A stretch of 5,805 bases of DNA from Deltaproteobacteria bacterium (GTDB taxonomy: Bacteria > Bdellovibrionota > UBA1018). Numbering within the stretch: position 1 is the stretch's first letter; the number at the start of each line of letters is the position of its first letter. Positions 1-5,539 of the stretch are shown piece after piece. The stretch spans positions 1-5,805 of the forward strand of contig JACQAU010000144.1 of NCBI GenBank assembly GCA_016194835.1, given 5' to 3'. The notes beneath the pieces are model-generated. The model was not told the DNA's origin. It was given only the letters and a program-made list of their open reading frames with translations, and did not search any database. The position numbers and the translations under genes are program-made.

Positions 1-586
1 CTAGCGCAATGTCGGCAAGTAAGTCGGGTGCTATTTTTCCAAAAGCCATTGCAAATACAACTGCATAAGTAGCCACATTTATCCCGTGTGTCAAAACAGG
101 ATCCACATCGCATAATTTTAAAATTTCACTAATACAAGATTCTGCTTGAAGCGCAGTTTGATCTAAAATATCCCTTATTGTTTGAAAATTTTTTTTGTTA
201 ATTTCTTGTTGTTCTTGAAAAGTTTTTGCTTGAGTGGCGTTTTGTAAAAGTACTTTTGCAATTTCTTTTCCAGCGGCTTTTTTGAGTTCGCCGCCTAACT
301 CAGAAGAATTTATAAGTGTAGACAATAGAGCACCTTCTTTGGTGCGTGATGCAGAGTATGTTTTGAAAGTTTCGAAATTGTTTTTATGGATCCAAATTTT
401 ATTTAATCCTTTTGACCGGTACTTTTGTATGATTTCGGCACTGGGAATTTCGCCTTTTTTAAATAAAACAACCATGTGCTGATTTTGAGCAAAATAAAGG
501 TGAATATCAAAATCCAGTCTCACTAGAGGCTTGATACTGGAGAGTGTGGTATCAAAATAATCTGCAATATCTTTAGATTCAATCAT
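1..586 (-). CDS. Probable HD-GYP-type phosphohydrolase, N-terminal part (truncated by window edge)
   Basis: Reading from the ATG at 586 down to the left edge gives 195 open codons with no stop; the C-terminal part lies outside the window. Residues about 20-75 look like the small N-terminal domain often found before HD-GYP domains: a hydrophobic strand after FDIHLYF, then VVLFKKGE and a short segment ending KIWIHKNNFETF. Residues about 95-160 are helical. From residue 167 the pattern HGINVATYAVVFAMAFG matches the first helix of HD-GYP domains, which usually reads H-x2-V-A-x-Y with the His as a metal ligand. The diagnostic HD and GYP motifs would lie beyond the edge. Such proteins typically hydrolyse cyclic-di-GMP in the cytoplasm; that function is inferred. 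The start codon overlaps the stop of the upstream coiled-coil gene (ATGA), suggesting translational coupling. A possible AAGGA lies about 15 bases upstream, too far to be convincing. Confidence 0.7.
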   Translation of the reverse strand, partial: MIESKDIADYFDTTLSSIKPLVRLDFDIHLYFAQNQHMVVLFKKGEIPSAEIIQKYRSKGLNKIWIHKNNFETFKTYSASRTKEGALLSTLINSSELGGELKKAAGKEIAKVLLQNATQAKTFQEQQEINKKNFQTIRDILDQTALQAESCISEILKLCDVDPVLTHGINVATYAVVFAMAFGKIAPDLLADIAL

Positions 587-1068
587 GATACTTTTCTGAT
601 ATCCTTATAATTTTTCAAAATATTTGCTATTTGCTGTATCCAGTTTTCTTCTTTCTTCTTAAGAAATAAGATTTTTTGATGTAGTATTTCTATTTCCATT
701 TCTTTTCCGGACAACTTTGTATGATGATCTGCCAAATTATATTTTTGTTTTTCAATCTCATCAACTTTTTTCTTAATTATATGAATTTGTTCGTCGACTT
801 CTGAAAAACGATCTTGAAGGGCATCTAAAAGAGCTTCGGCGTCTGGTGGTGGAGGAAGTGGTGCACAACCAACGCCACCATGTTTAAGTTCGTTGATTTT
901 TTCAATTTTTTCGCTAAGCTCTTTTTTTAAGTCAGTAATTTTATCCATTGCTGTTTGTAGTAGTTTTGCTTTAGAAAAATGCTTGTCTTTATATGTCTCA
1001 GCTGTATTAATAAGTGCGTTATTAGTGTTTAAAAGATTTCTTAGATGCGGCGAATATGGTTGTGGCAT
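583..1068 (-). CDS. Coiled-coil protein of unknown function with proline-rich linker
   Basis: This is a 161-residue, highly charged protein with no signal peptide or membrane segment, so probably cytoplasmic. Residues about 31-62 form a Lys/Glu-rich heptad-like helix. Residues about 63-76 form a flexible linker with two Gly, the only Cys, and a run of four Pro (PLPPPPD). Residues about 78-150 form a second long coiled-coil region ending in FLKKKEENWIQQI. I do not recognise a family. It starts one base after the stop of the 319-residue gene (TGA-T-ATG) and I see no Shine-Dalgarno sequence before it, so reinitiation after the upstream gene is likely. Its stop overlaps the start of the HD-GYP-like gene by four bases. 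This packing argues that the three products act together, for example with this one as a dimerising scaffold; that role is inference. The gene is real rather than a shadow: the tight junctions on both sides fit its frame. Confidence 0.75.
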   Translation of the reverse strand: MPQPYSPHLRNLLNTNNALINTAETYKDKHFSKAKLLQTAMDKITDLKKELSEKIEKINELKHGGVGCAPLPPPPDAEALLDALQDRFSEVDEQIHIIKKKVDEIEKQKYNLADHHTKLSGKEMEIEILHQKILFLKKKEENWIQQIANILKNYKDIRKVS

Positions 1069-1069
1069 A

Positions 1070-2029
1070 TCAAAGGGTGGCTCTGAAATAATTGATGGTA
1101 TTAGTGGTTCCTACCCAAAATGTGTGAAGTTCCTGTAAAGTATTTTCTGCAATAGTAGAAGGAAAGAATCCAGCAACAATTTCAAGATCAGTAGTATCCG
1201 CAATTGGGTGTATTCTTAGGAAATCAGAAAATTTCAATAAAAGCTGTGCTGCAGGGCTTGGGTTTTTTTGATTAGGCCAGAAAGAGTTAAGTGCCTCTTT
1301 TGGAGAATAACTTGCTGTCGTATAGCAAAGACGAAAACCTAAAAACGTTGTACATATACCAACCTGAAAATAAGCTTTTAGGTTTTTTGGTGAACGGCTT
1401 TGACCCATTTCTATTTTTCCTGGTCCTTCTTCATAAATTAGACTCCAAAGTGCATTTAAGCAAATTCTCAAAGTATTTGATCTTTTAAACCACACTAGTT
1501 CATTTTTTATTTCATTTAGAGCCAAAACGGAGTCTAAAAGTTCACTGAGCTTTTTTGTGATACTCCAGTTTTCACAGTAAATAGGTGTGTTTTGATCTAA
1601 AAGTGCTTTAAGTCCAGAGCGTTGTTTGTCGTTAGCTAAGCTTTGAATAAGTGTGGTGATTTCATGTAAATTTAAATTAAAAAAATCTAATAGTATGGTC
1701 CTATAATAGCCAACTTGTTCTCCGATTTCATATGGCAGGGTTTTGTTACAGAAGTACCCGGCAAATGTAGGTCCGCTGGTTCGTGTTAGGCCATAGTAGG
1801 CTTCGATTTTTGTCCAAGCTAAGTATCTATACCACGGCGCGAAAACTATGTGATATTCTTTTCCGTCTATTTTTTTAAGGAGCTCTGCTTCAGAGCAGTT
1901 GCCGTCTAGGATTTCTAAATGTGCTATACTGCGCAGTGCGTTTGTAATTTGTATAAGTTTATGTTTTTTTTCATTATTTAGCCTTGCGTCCATTACAAAT
2001 ACAAATTCATAGTGCTTGGGTGTTTGCAA
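1070..2029 (-). CDS. Hypothetical protein, 319 residues, first gene of the minus-strand operon
   Basis: I chose the TTG start at 2027-2029 because AAGGAG lies six bases upstream, the best ribosome binding site on this strand. An in-frame ATG at codon 13 has no such support. The N-terminal third alternates short hydrophobic strands and helices: EFVFVMDAR near 8-16, HLEILDG near 37-43, HIVFAPW near 60-66 and GPTFAGYF near 86-93. That is compatible with a Rossmann-like or degenerate receiver-like alpha/beta fold, but I see no catalytic motif. Residues about 110-180 are helical. The C-terminal half has a Trp/aromatic-rich mixed region (LRICLNALWSLIYEEG near 187-202, then FQVGICTTFLGFRLCY near 221-236) and a Pro-rich segment near 251-260. 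There is no signal peptide or clear transmembrane helix. I do not recognise the family and assign no function. It heads an operon with the coiled-coil protein and the HD-GYP-like protein, so a role in the same signalling process is likely. Confidence 0.75.
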   Translation of the reverse strand: MQTPKHYEFVFVMDARLNNEKKHKLIQITNALRSIAHLEILDGNCSEAELLKKIDGKEYHIVFAPWYRYLAWTKIEAYYGLTRTSGPTFAGYFCNKTLPYEIGEQVGYYRTILLDFFNLNLHEITTLIQSLANDKQRSGLKALLDQNTPIYCENWSITKKLSELLDSVLALNEIKNELVWFKRSNTLRICLNALWSLIYEEGPGKIEMGQSRSPKNLKAYFQVGICTTFLGFRLCYTTASYSPKEALNSFWPNQKNPSPAAQLLLKFSDFLRIHPIADTTDLEIVAGFFPSTIAENTLQELHTFWVGTTNTINYFRATL

Positions 2030-2043
2030 ATTGCACTCCTTCA
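2030..2043 (-). promoter_or_regulatory. Ribosome binding site deciding the TTG start of the 319-residue gene
   Basis: On the minus strand the sequence reads GAAGGAG, then six bases (TGCAAT), then TTG. The strong anti-Shine-Dalgarno match at ideal spacing selects the rare TTG as the initiator. No ATG or GTG in this frame is as well placed. Confidence 0.7.
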
Positions 2044-2061
2044 GCTACTAGTCGGAATTTT

Positions 2062-2090
2062 TTGAAACTTTAATGAATATGCATTACATT
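2062..2090 (+). promoter_or_regulatory. Predicted sigma-70-type promoter of metG
   Basis: TTGAAA at 2062-2067 (5 of 6 to the -35 consensus) is followed after exactly 17 bases by TACATT at 2085-2090 (4 of 6 to the -10 consensus). The expected transcription start, about seven bases after the -10, falls at about 2097, which is the first base of an in-frame ATG of metG. The upstream in-frame ATGs at 2073 and 2079 would lie inside the promoter spacer. The gap is divergent with the minus-strand operon. I could not find an equally good promoter for the latter. Confidence 0.5.
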
Positions 2091-2096
2091 GGGTTG

Positions 2097-3644
2097 ATGC
2101 ACGTGAATAAAAAAAAATATATTACAACTGCCATAGTTTATCCAAATTCTCGAATACACGTGGGTTGGGCGTGGGAGTGCTTAGGTGCGGATTGGTTGGC
2201 TAGAACGTGGCGGGCTTTTGGGGAGGATGTTTTTTTTGTTACTGGCATGGATGAGCATTCAATAAAAGTGCAACGCGCCGCAGAAGCAAAAAATCTTACT
2301 CCGCAAGCTTATTGCGATCAAATGGGTGTGGATATCGAAAAAGTTTTAAAACAAATGGGTCTAAGTTATGACAGATTTATTCGCACATCCGATCCGGATC
2401 ACGTTTTTGTTGTTCAAAAGCTGATACAAAAAGCATTCGATAAGGGTGATATCTATTTGTCAAAATACGAGGGATTTTATTGTGAAGGTTGCGAAGCTTT
2501 CTACACAGAAAAAGATCTGGAAAATGGGATTTGTCCTCAACATAAAAAACCACCAAAAGTTATTTCAGAGGAAAACTATTTTTTTAGACTATCCAAATAT
2601 CAAGAGAGACTTTTAAAACTTTTTGATAAAAATTCAAAATTTTTACAACCTGAGTTTAGAAAATCAGAAATTTTAAATTTTATCGAAGCAGGACTAAAAG
2701 ATTTTTCTATTTCCCGATCTACTTTCTCTTGGGGTATTCCGCTTCCTTTTGATCCAAAACATGTTGTTTATGTTTGGTTTGATGCTTTAATTAATTACCT
2801 TACTGCAGCAGGGTTTGAGCTAAAATTAAGAGATAAAACTGGAGAACCTGAATTTGATGCAACTTGGCCTGCTACTGTACATGTTATAGGAAAAGATATT
2901 TCACGGTTTCACAGTGTATATTGGCCTGCCATGTTAATGAGTGTTGATATTTGTTTACCCGAGCAAGTGTTTGTACATGGATTTATTAATATTAAAGGCG
3001 ATCGTCTTTCAAAAAGTGCAGGAAATATTGTTACTCCCGATGAGGTTATGTCAGTTAGTGGCCCAGATCCTTTTAGGTATTATTTGCTTTCAGAAAATCA
3101 ATTTTCACAGGATGGTAATTTTTCTTTAGAGTCACTTATTTACTGTAATAATGCTAATCTTTCGAACGATTGGGGTAATTTGGTAAATCGATCTATTAGT
3201 ATGACGCGAAAATATTTCCCCAATGAAACACTTAGCTTATCTAAACAGTATGCTCATTCGAAAGAGATTCAAAAGTCATTTGAAAGCTTATTGGACGAAT
3301 TAAGAAACTGTGTTGATCGGATGGAGCCTTCTGATTATATCAAAGCCTGTGTGTCACGATCAAGACTTTTAAATTTATATATTGATAAGACTAAACCTTG
3401 GATTCTAGCAAAAAAAGAATCAACCAAGATAGAACTATATGAAGTTCTTTATACATTACTAGAGGGTATTCGTTTTTTGGCTACAGCTTATCTTCCTGTT
3501 TTGCCATTTAAAATGCCAGATGTGTTTTCACAACTTGGACTATCTGTGCCACAAACACAAGGTGCTCTAAAGGATCTGAAGTGGGGAAGCGTTTCTTATT
3601 GTCCACTTGAGCCTAGCCCGATTTATCCTAGGCTTGAGGTATAG
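2097..3644 (+). CDS. metG: Methionyl-tRNA synthetase, short (Thermus-like) form
   Basis: This cytoplasmic class I enzyme charges tRNA-Met with methionine using ATP. The frame is open from an ATG at 2073, but I prefer 2097 (515 residues): the predicted promoter ends just before it, and synthetases of this family normally start a few residues before the KKYITT strand. A GTG at 2103 is also possible. Numbering from 2097: the first ATP motif is HVGW at 21-24, in place of the usual HIGH; Tyr15 of the methionine pocket is kept; TGMDEH is at 49-54; one zinc knuckle has ligands Cys129, Cys132, Cys146 and His149; DFSISR is at 202-207, followed by WGIPLP; GKDISRFH is near 265-272; the second ATP motif RLSKS is at 303-307. 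The anticodon-binding helices include NLYIDKTKPW near 426-435, whose Trp corresponds to the anticodon-stacking Trp461 of E. coli. The protein ends at PIYPRLEV, without the C-terminal EMAP/Arc1p-like domain of longer forms. Confidence 0.93.
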   Translation: MHVNKKKYITTAIVYPNSRIHVGWAWECLGADWLARTWRAFGEDVFFVTGMDEHSIKVQRAAEAKNLTPQAYCDQMGVDIEKVLKQMGLSYDRFIRTSDPDHVFVVQKLIQKAFDKGDIYLSKYEGFYCEGCEAFYTEKDLENGICPQHKKPPKVISEENYFFRLSKYQERLLKLFDKNSKFLQPEFRKSEILNFIEAGLKDFSISRSTFSWGIPLPFDPKHVVYVWFDALINYLTAAGFELKLRDKTGEPEFDATWPATVHVIGKDISRFHSVYWPAMLMSVDICLPEQVFVHGFINIKGDRLSKSAGNIVTPDEVMSVSGPDPFRYYLLSENQFSQDGNFSLESLIYCNNANLSNDWGNLVNRSISMTRKYFPNETLSLSKQYAHSKEIQKSFESLLDELRNCVDRMEPSDYIKACVSRSRLLNLYIDKTKPWILAKKESTKIELYEVLYTLLEGIRFLATAYLPVLPFKMPDVFSQLGLSVPQTQGALKDLKWGSVSYCPLEPSPIYPRLEV

Positions 3645-3652
3645 CGGGTAAC

Positions 3653-3784
3653 TTTTCCTATTTTAAAAATAATTTCCATAACCGGGCGCCATCCTGGCTC
3701 TCTTGGGGCCCCTTGTGCATCCTGCACGAATCACATCCAGCTCCCCAAAGGCCGGTTCTGTAAATTATTTTTAAAATAGGAAAA
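3653..3784. repeat. 132-base palindromic element: perfect 23-base AT-rich terminal inverted repeats around a GC-rich core
   Basis: The bases 3653-3675 (beginning TTTTCCTATTTT) are the exact reverse complement of 3762-3784 (ending AAAATAGGAAAA), with no mismatch. The 86 bases between them are about 62% G+C, against under 40% around them. The pairing resumes inside after a symmetric four-by-four internal loop: AACCGG at 3680-3685 with CCGGTT at 3752-3757. It may also extend outwards: TAACTT at 3649-3654 can pair with AAGTTA at 3789-3794 if several A bases bulge. There is no open reading frame of note. It could be a miniature inverted-repeat element, an extragenic palindromic repeat, or a structured RNA. 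A simple intrinsic terminator is less likely, because no T-run follows either arm on the transcript. I see no clear target-site duplication. Confidence 0.85.
3680..3757 (+). other. Branched stem-loop fold within the GC-rich core
   Basis: Inside the closing helix AACCGG/CCGGTT (3680-3685/3752-3757) two arms can form. The first is a small hairpin, GCCA (3688-3691) and TGGC (3695-3698), with a TCC loop. The second is TTGGGG (3703-3708) with CCCCAA (3743-3748), enclosing a hairpin GTGCA (3715-3719) and TGCAC (3723-3727), again with a TCC loop. The second hairpin can extend by a T.G and a T-A pair. All these helices nest without crossing. CATCC occurs three times (3690, 3718, 3734). A competing pairing is CTGG (3694-3697) with CCAG (3737-3740). 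The fold was found by eye, not by energy calculation. Confidence 0.5.
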
Positions 3785-3883
3785 AAATAAGTTATCAGTA
3801 TATCTAAGTAGATTTTTTCAGCAGAATCTAAGTAAATATAGTATTCTTAAATGTACTGGGGTTAGTTAGTGAATTAAGCAAGG
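3785..3883 (+). promoter_or_regulatory. Upstream region of the two-component operon, with candidate promoter and direct repeat
   Basis: TTTTCA at 3815-3820 and TATAGT at 3837-3842, separated by 16 bases, make a moderate sigma-70-like promoter with an expected start near 3849. The nonamer ATCTAAGTA occurs at 3802-3810 and again at 3826-3834, exactly 24 bases apart. The second copy lies between the proposed -35 and -10, a position where a regulator could act. TAGATT (3809-3814) and AATCTA (3825-3830) form an imperfectly overlapping inverted repeat across the -35. No sigma-54-type GG/GC element was seen. Confidence 0.35.
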
Positions 3884-5539
3884 ATGGCTCTTAAAATGCA
3901 GTTAGTCAAAGGTTCGATTAGAAAGAAAATTTTAGTTTTTGTAAGTGTCTTTGTTTTTTTGTCATTACTGGGTTTTACTTTTAGCTTGTTTTGTATTTCG
4001 ACCATCAATCAACATTTGGACGCAATTAATGAAGTTTCGATCCCACTGGGCAAGCTTTTTACACAAATGCAATCAGATAGTGAAATTTTGTATCGTGAAC
4101 TTGAAAGACGATTTGGATACTCTCATTGGCAGGATCCACACTGGAGAGTAAAGGCTATTCCAAAATGGATTGGAACCCTGGTGGATCAAGAGATTGAAAA
4201 AGCAGAAGTTTTTATTAATAGGGATTTACCATGGCAAAATCGTGAAACAAGAGAAGATTGGAAGTTTTGGATTCAGTCACTTAAAAAAAACAATCAAATA
4301 CTAAAAGACACAACTATAAAACTGTTTGAAGCTTTAGAAAGTAAAGATGAAACTCGTGGTATTCAGCTTTATCCGAAATGGATTGAAGATTTAGAAAATT
4401 TCAAACAAAAAATAAATAGCGGTATTAGTGAGTATGAAAAAACTATTCAACAGTCTTTTGTAAGTGTTGAAAATCAGGTGTCAGATCTAAAAATAGCATT
4501 AGAAATTATTACCGCCGTAGTACTTTTGATTTCTTTGTTGATTTTATGGTTTGGTGAACATGCTCTGAAGCCGCTTAGTCAACTCACGATGCTTGCTCAT
4601 GAAATTACAAAGCGTGGATTAAAGAAAGAAGACAAAGCTATTTTGCCAAAATTTTTTATGTCACGTGAAGACGAAGTAAGTCATTTGTCTCAAGAGTTTC
4701 ACCGCATGGCTACAGCATTACTTGAAAGGGAAAAAACGGTAGAAGCACAAAAACACCGTTTAGAGGAGCAAAATAGACTTTTAAAAGAAATGGGAGAACT
4801 TAGTAAACTCGCTGCTATAGGCAAAATGTCAGCTCAAGTTGCTCATGAAATAAGAAATCCACTGCACTCTATCGGGTTAGAGGCTGAAATGGCTTTTGAT
4901 GTGGCTAATCAATTAAATAATCTTACATTAAAGCAATCTTTGCAATCTATCTTAAATGCTGTTGACAGACTTAAAAAAATTACTGAAAATTACTTAAAGT
5001 TTTCTAAGCTTTCTATTGGGCAGAAATTAAAAATAAATATAATTGAAGTTTTTGAAAATGTTTTAGCTTCCTATGCTCCTCTTTGTGAAGATCAGAAAAT
5101 CAAAATAGGTTGGGAGGTTTTAAATAAGACTCCGCTCTATATTTATGGTGATAATGAGTTGATGGAATTGGTTTTTGGAAATTTATTTAAGAATGCACTG
5201 CAAGTATTAGAGGGATTAAGTGAAGGCCAAATTTTTTGGAAATTATTTGATCTTGAAAGTGGCAGGATTTGTGTTCAAATAGAAGATAGTGGGCCTGGCA
5301 TTAGTCCAGATATTAGTGACAAACTTTTTCAGCCGTTTGTAACGACACGTATGCAAGGGACTGGCTTAGGATTGTCTTTTGTCAAAAAAGTAATTTTGGA
5401 ACACGGTGGCACAATTGAATTAACTAAGCCTAGACATTTAAAAGGTGCTTGTTTTGAAATTTTGCTTCCTGGCTACGAATCGGTAAGCACAGAGGTTCTT
5501 CATGAATCAACAGTTAGTAAAAATTTTATTAGTCGATGA
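3884..5539 (+). CDS. Membrane sensor histidine kinase (HAMP-HisKA-HATPase)
   Basis: This 551-residue inner-membrane kinase autophosphorylates on His and passes the phosphate to its partner regulator. In order: a transmembrane helix near 15-38 after a basic N-terminus; an extracytoplasmic, mainly helical domain near 40-204; a second transmembrane helix near 205-224; HAMP near 225-280, with the conserved Pro230 and a DE pair; a coiled linker near 280-305; and HisKA with the H-box AHEIRNPL (His321). The ATPase domain follows, with N-box NLFKNA (Asn433, Asn437), G1 EDSGPGIS (Asp468, Gly470, Gly472), F-box LFQPF and G2 GTGLGL (492-497). All catalytic motifs are intact. There is no PAS domain. The H-box and ATPase style resemble NtrB/ZraS-like kinases. 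The extracytoplasmic ligand is unknown. The start is uncertain: AAGG touches the ATG at 3884, so the in-frame ATG at 3896, about 11 bases after AAGGA, may be the true one. The 3' end overlaps the response regulator by 38 bases. Confidence 0.93.
   Translation: MALKMQLVKGSIRKKILVFVSVFVFLSLLGFTFSLFCISTINQHLDAINEVSIPLGKLFTQMQSDSEILYRELERRFGYSHWQDPHWRVKAIPKWIGTLVDQEIEKAEVFINRDLPWQNRETREDWKFWIQSLKKNNQILKDTTIKLFEALESKDETRGIQLYPKWIEDLENFKQKINSGISEYEKTIQQSFVSVENQVSDLKIALEIITAVVLLISLLILWFGEHALKPLSQLTMLAHEITKRGLKKEDKAILPKFFMSREDEVSHLSQEFHRMATALLEREKTVEAQKHRLEEQNRLLKEMGELSKLAAIGKMSAQVAHEIRNPLHSIGLEAEMAFDVANQLNNLTLKQSLQSILNAVDRLKKITENYLKFSKLSIGQKLKINIIEVFENVLASYAPLCEDQKIKIGWEVLNKTPLYIYGDNELMELVFGNLFKNALQVLEGLSEGQIFWKLFDLESGRICVQIEDSGPGISPDISDKLFQPFVTTRMQGTGLGLSFVKKVILEHGGTIELTKPRHLKGACFEILLPGYESVSTEVLHESTVSKNFISR
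5491..5504 (+). promoter_or_regulatory. Ribosome binding site and start of the response regulator inside the kinase gene
   Basis: AGAGG at 5491-5495, then six bases, then ATG at 5502-5504. This good Shine-Dalgarno match lies within the last codons of the kinase and fixes the regulator start, so the two proteins can be made from one mRNA in linked amounts. Confidence 0.6.

Noticed and set aside
234..482. Plus-strand open frame of 82 codons
   Set aside because: It lies wholly opposite the HD-GYP-like gene, whose protein has recognisable family patterns; no ribosome binding site or family resemblance.
893..1138. Plus-strand open frame of 81 codons rich in Ser, Leu and Phe
   Set aside because: It is antisense to the coiled-coil gene. 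Its Phe/Leu/Ser-rich composition is what the complement of Lys/Glu-rich codons produces.
1291..1488. Plus-strand open frame of 65 codons
   Set aside because: Antisense to the 319-residue gene, with no start signal or recognisable product.
2941..3129. Second-frame open frame of 62 codons inside metG
   Set aside because: It sits under the conserved KMSKS region of metG, which explains the sequence fully.
3676..3761. tRNA or other known structured RNA gene in the GC-rich core
   Set aside because: The branched fold recalls a cloverleaf, but there is no T-loop GTTC-AANC consensus, no seven-base anticodon loop and no acceptor arm of the right length.
3653..3784. Rho-independent terminator of metG
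   Set aside because: The stem is far longer than usual, the loop is 86 bases, and the downstream arm is followed by A-rich sequence rather than a T-run on the plus strand; the minus strand also lacks a T-run after the stem. Not fully excluded as a terminator by other means.
3653..3784. Integron attC site
   Set aside because: An attC site needs outer GTTRRRY and RYYYAAC core sites and a gene-cassette context; the arms here are perfect AT-rich repeats and no integrase or cassette array is visible.
3785..3883. Sigma-54 (-24/-12) promoter before the kinase
   Set aside because: No GG and GC doublets at the required ten-base spacing within a TGGCAC/TTGC context were found.
3945..4151. Second-frame open frame of 68 codons inside the kinase gene
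   Set aside because: It overlaps the first transmembrane helix and sensor domain of an intact kinase; a shadow frame.
5502..5539. Frameshifted kinase-regulator fusion (hybrid kinase)
   Set aside because: The regulator has its own AGAGG and ATG, and the kinase stops cleanly after its ATPase domain; a 38-base overlap is an ordinary operon junction.
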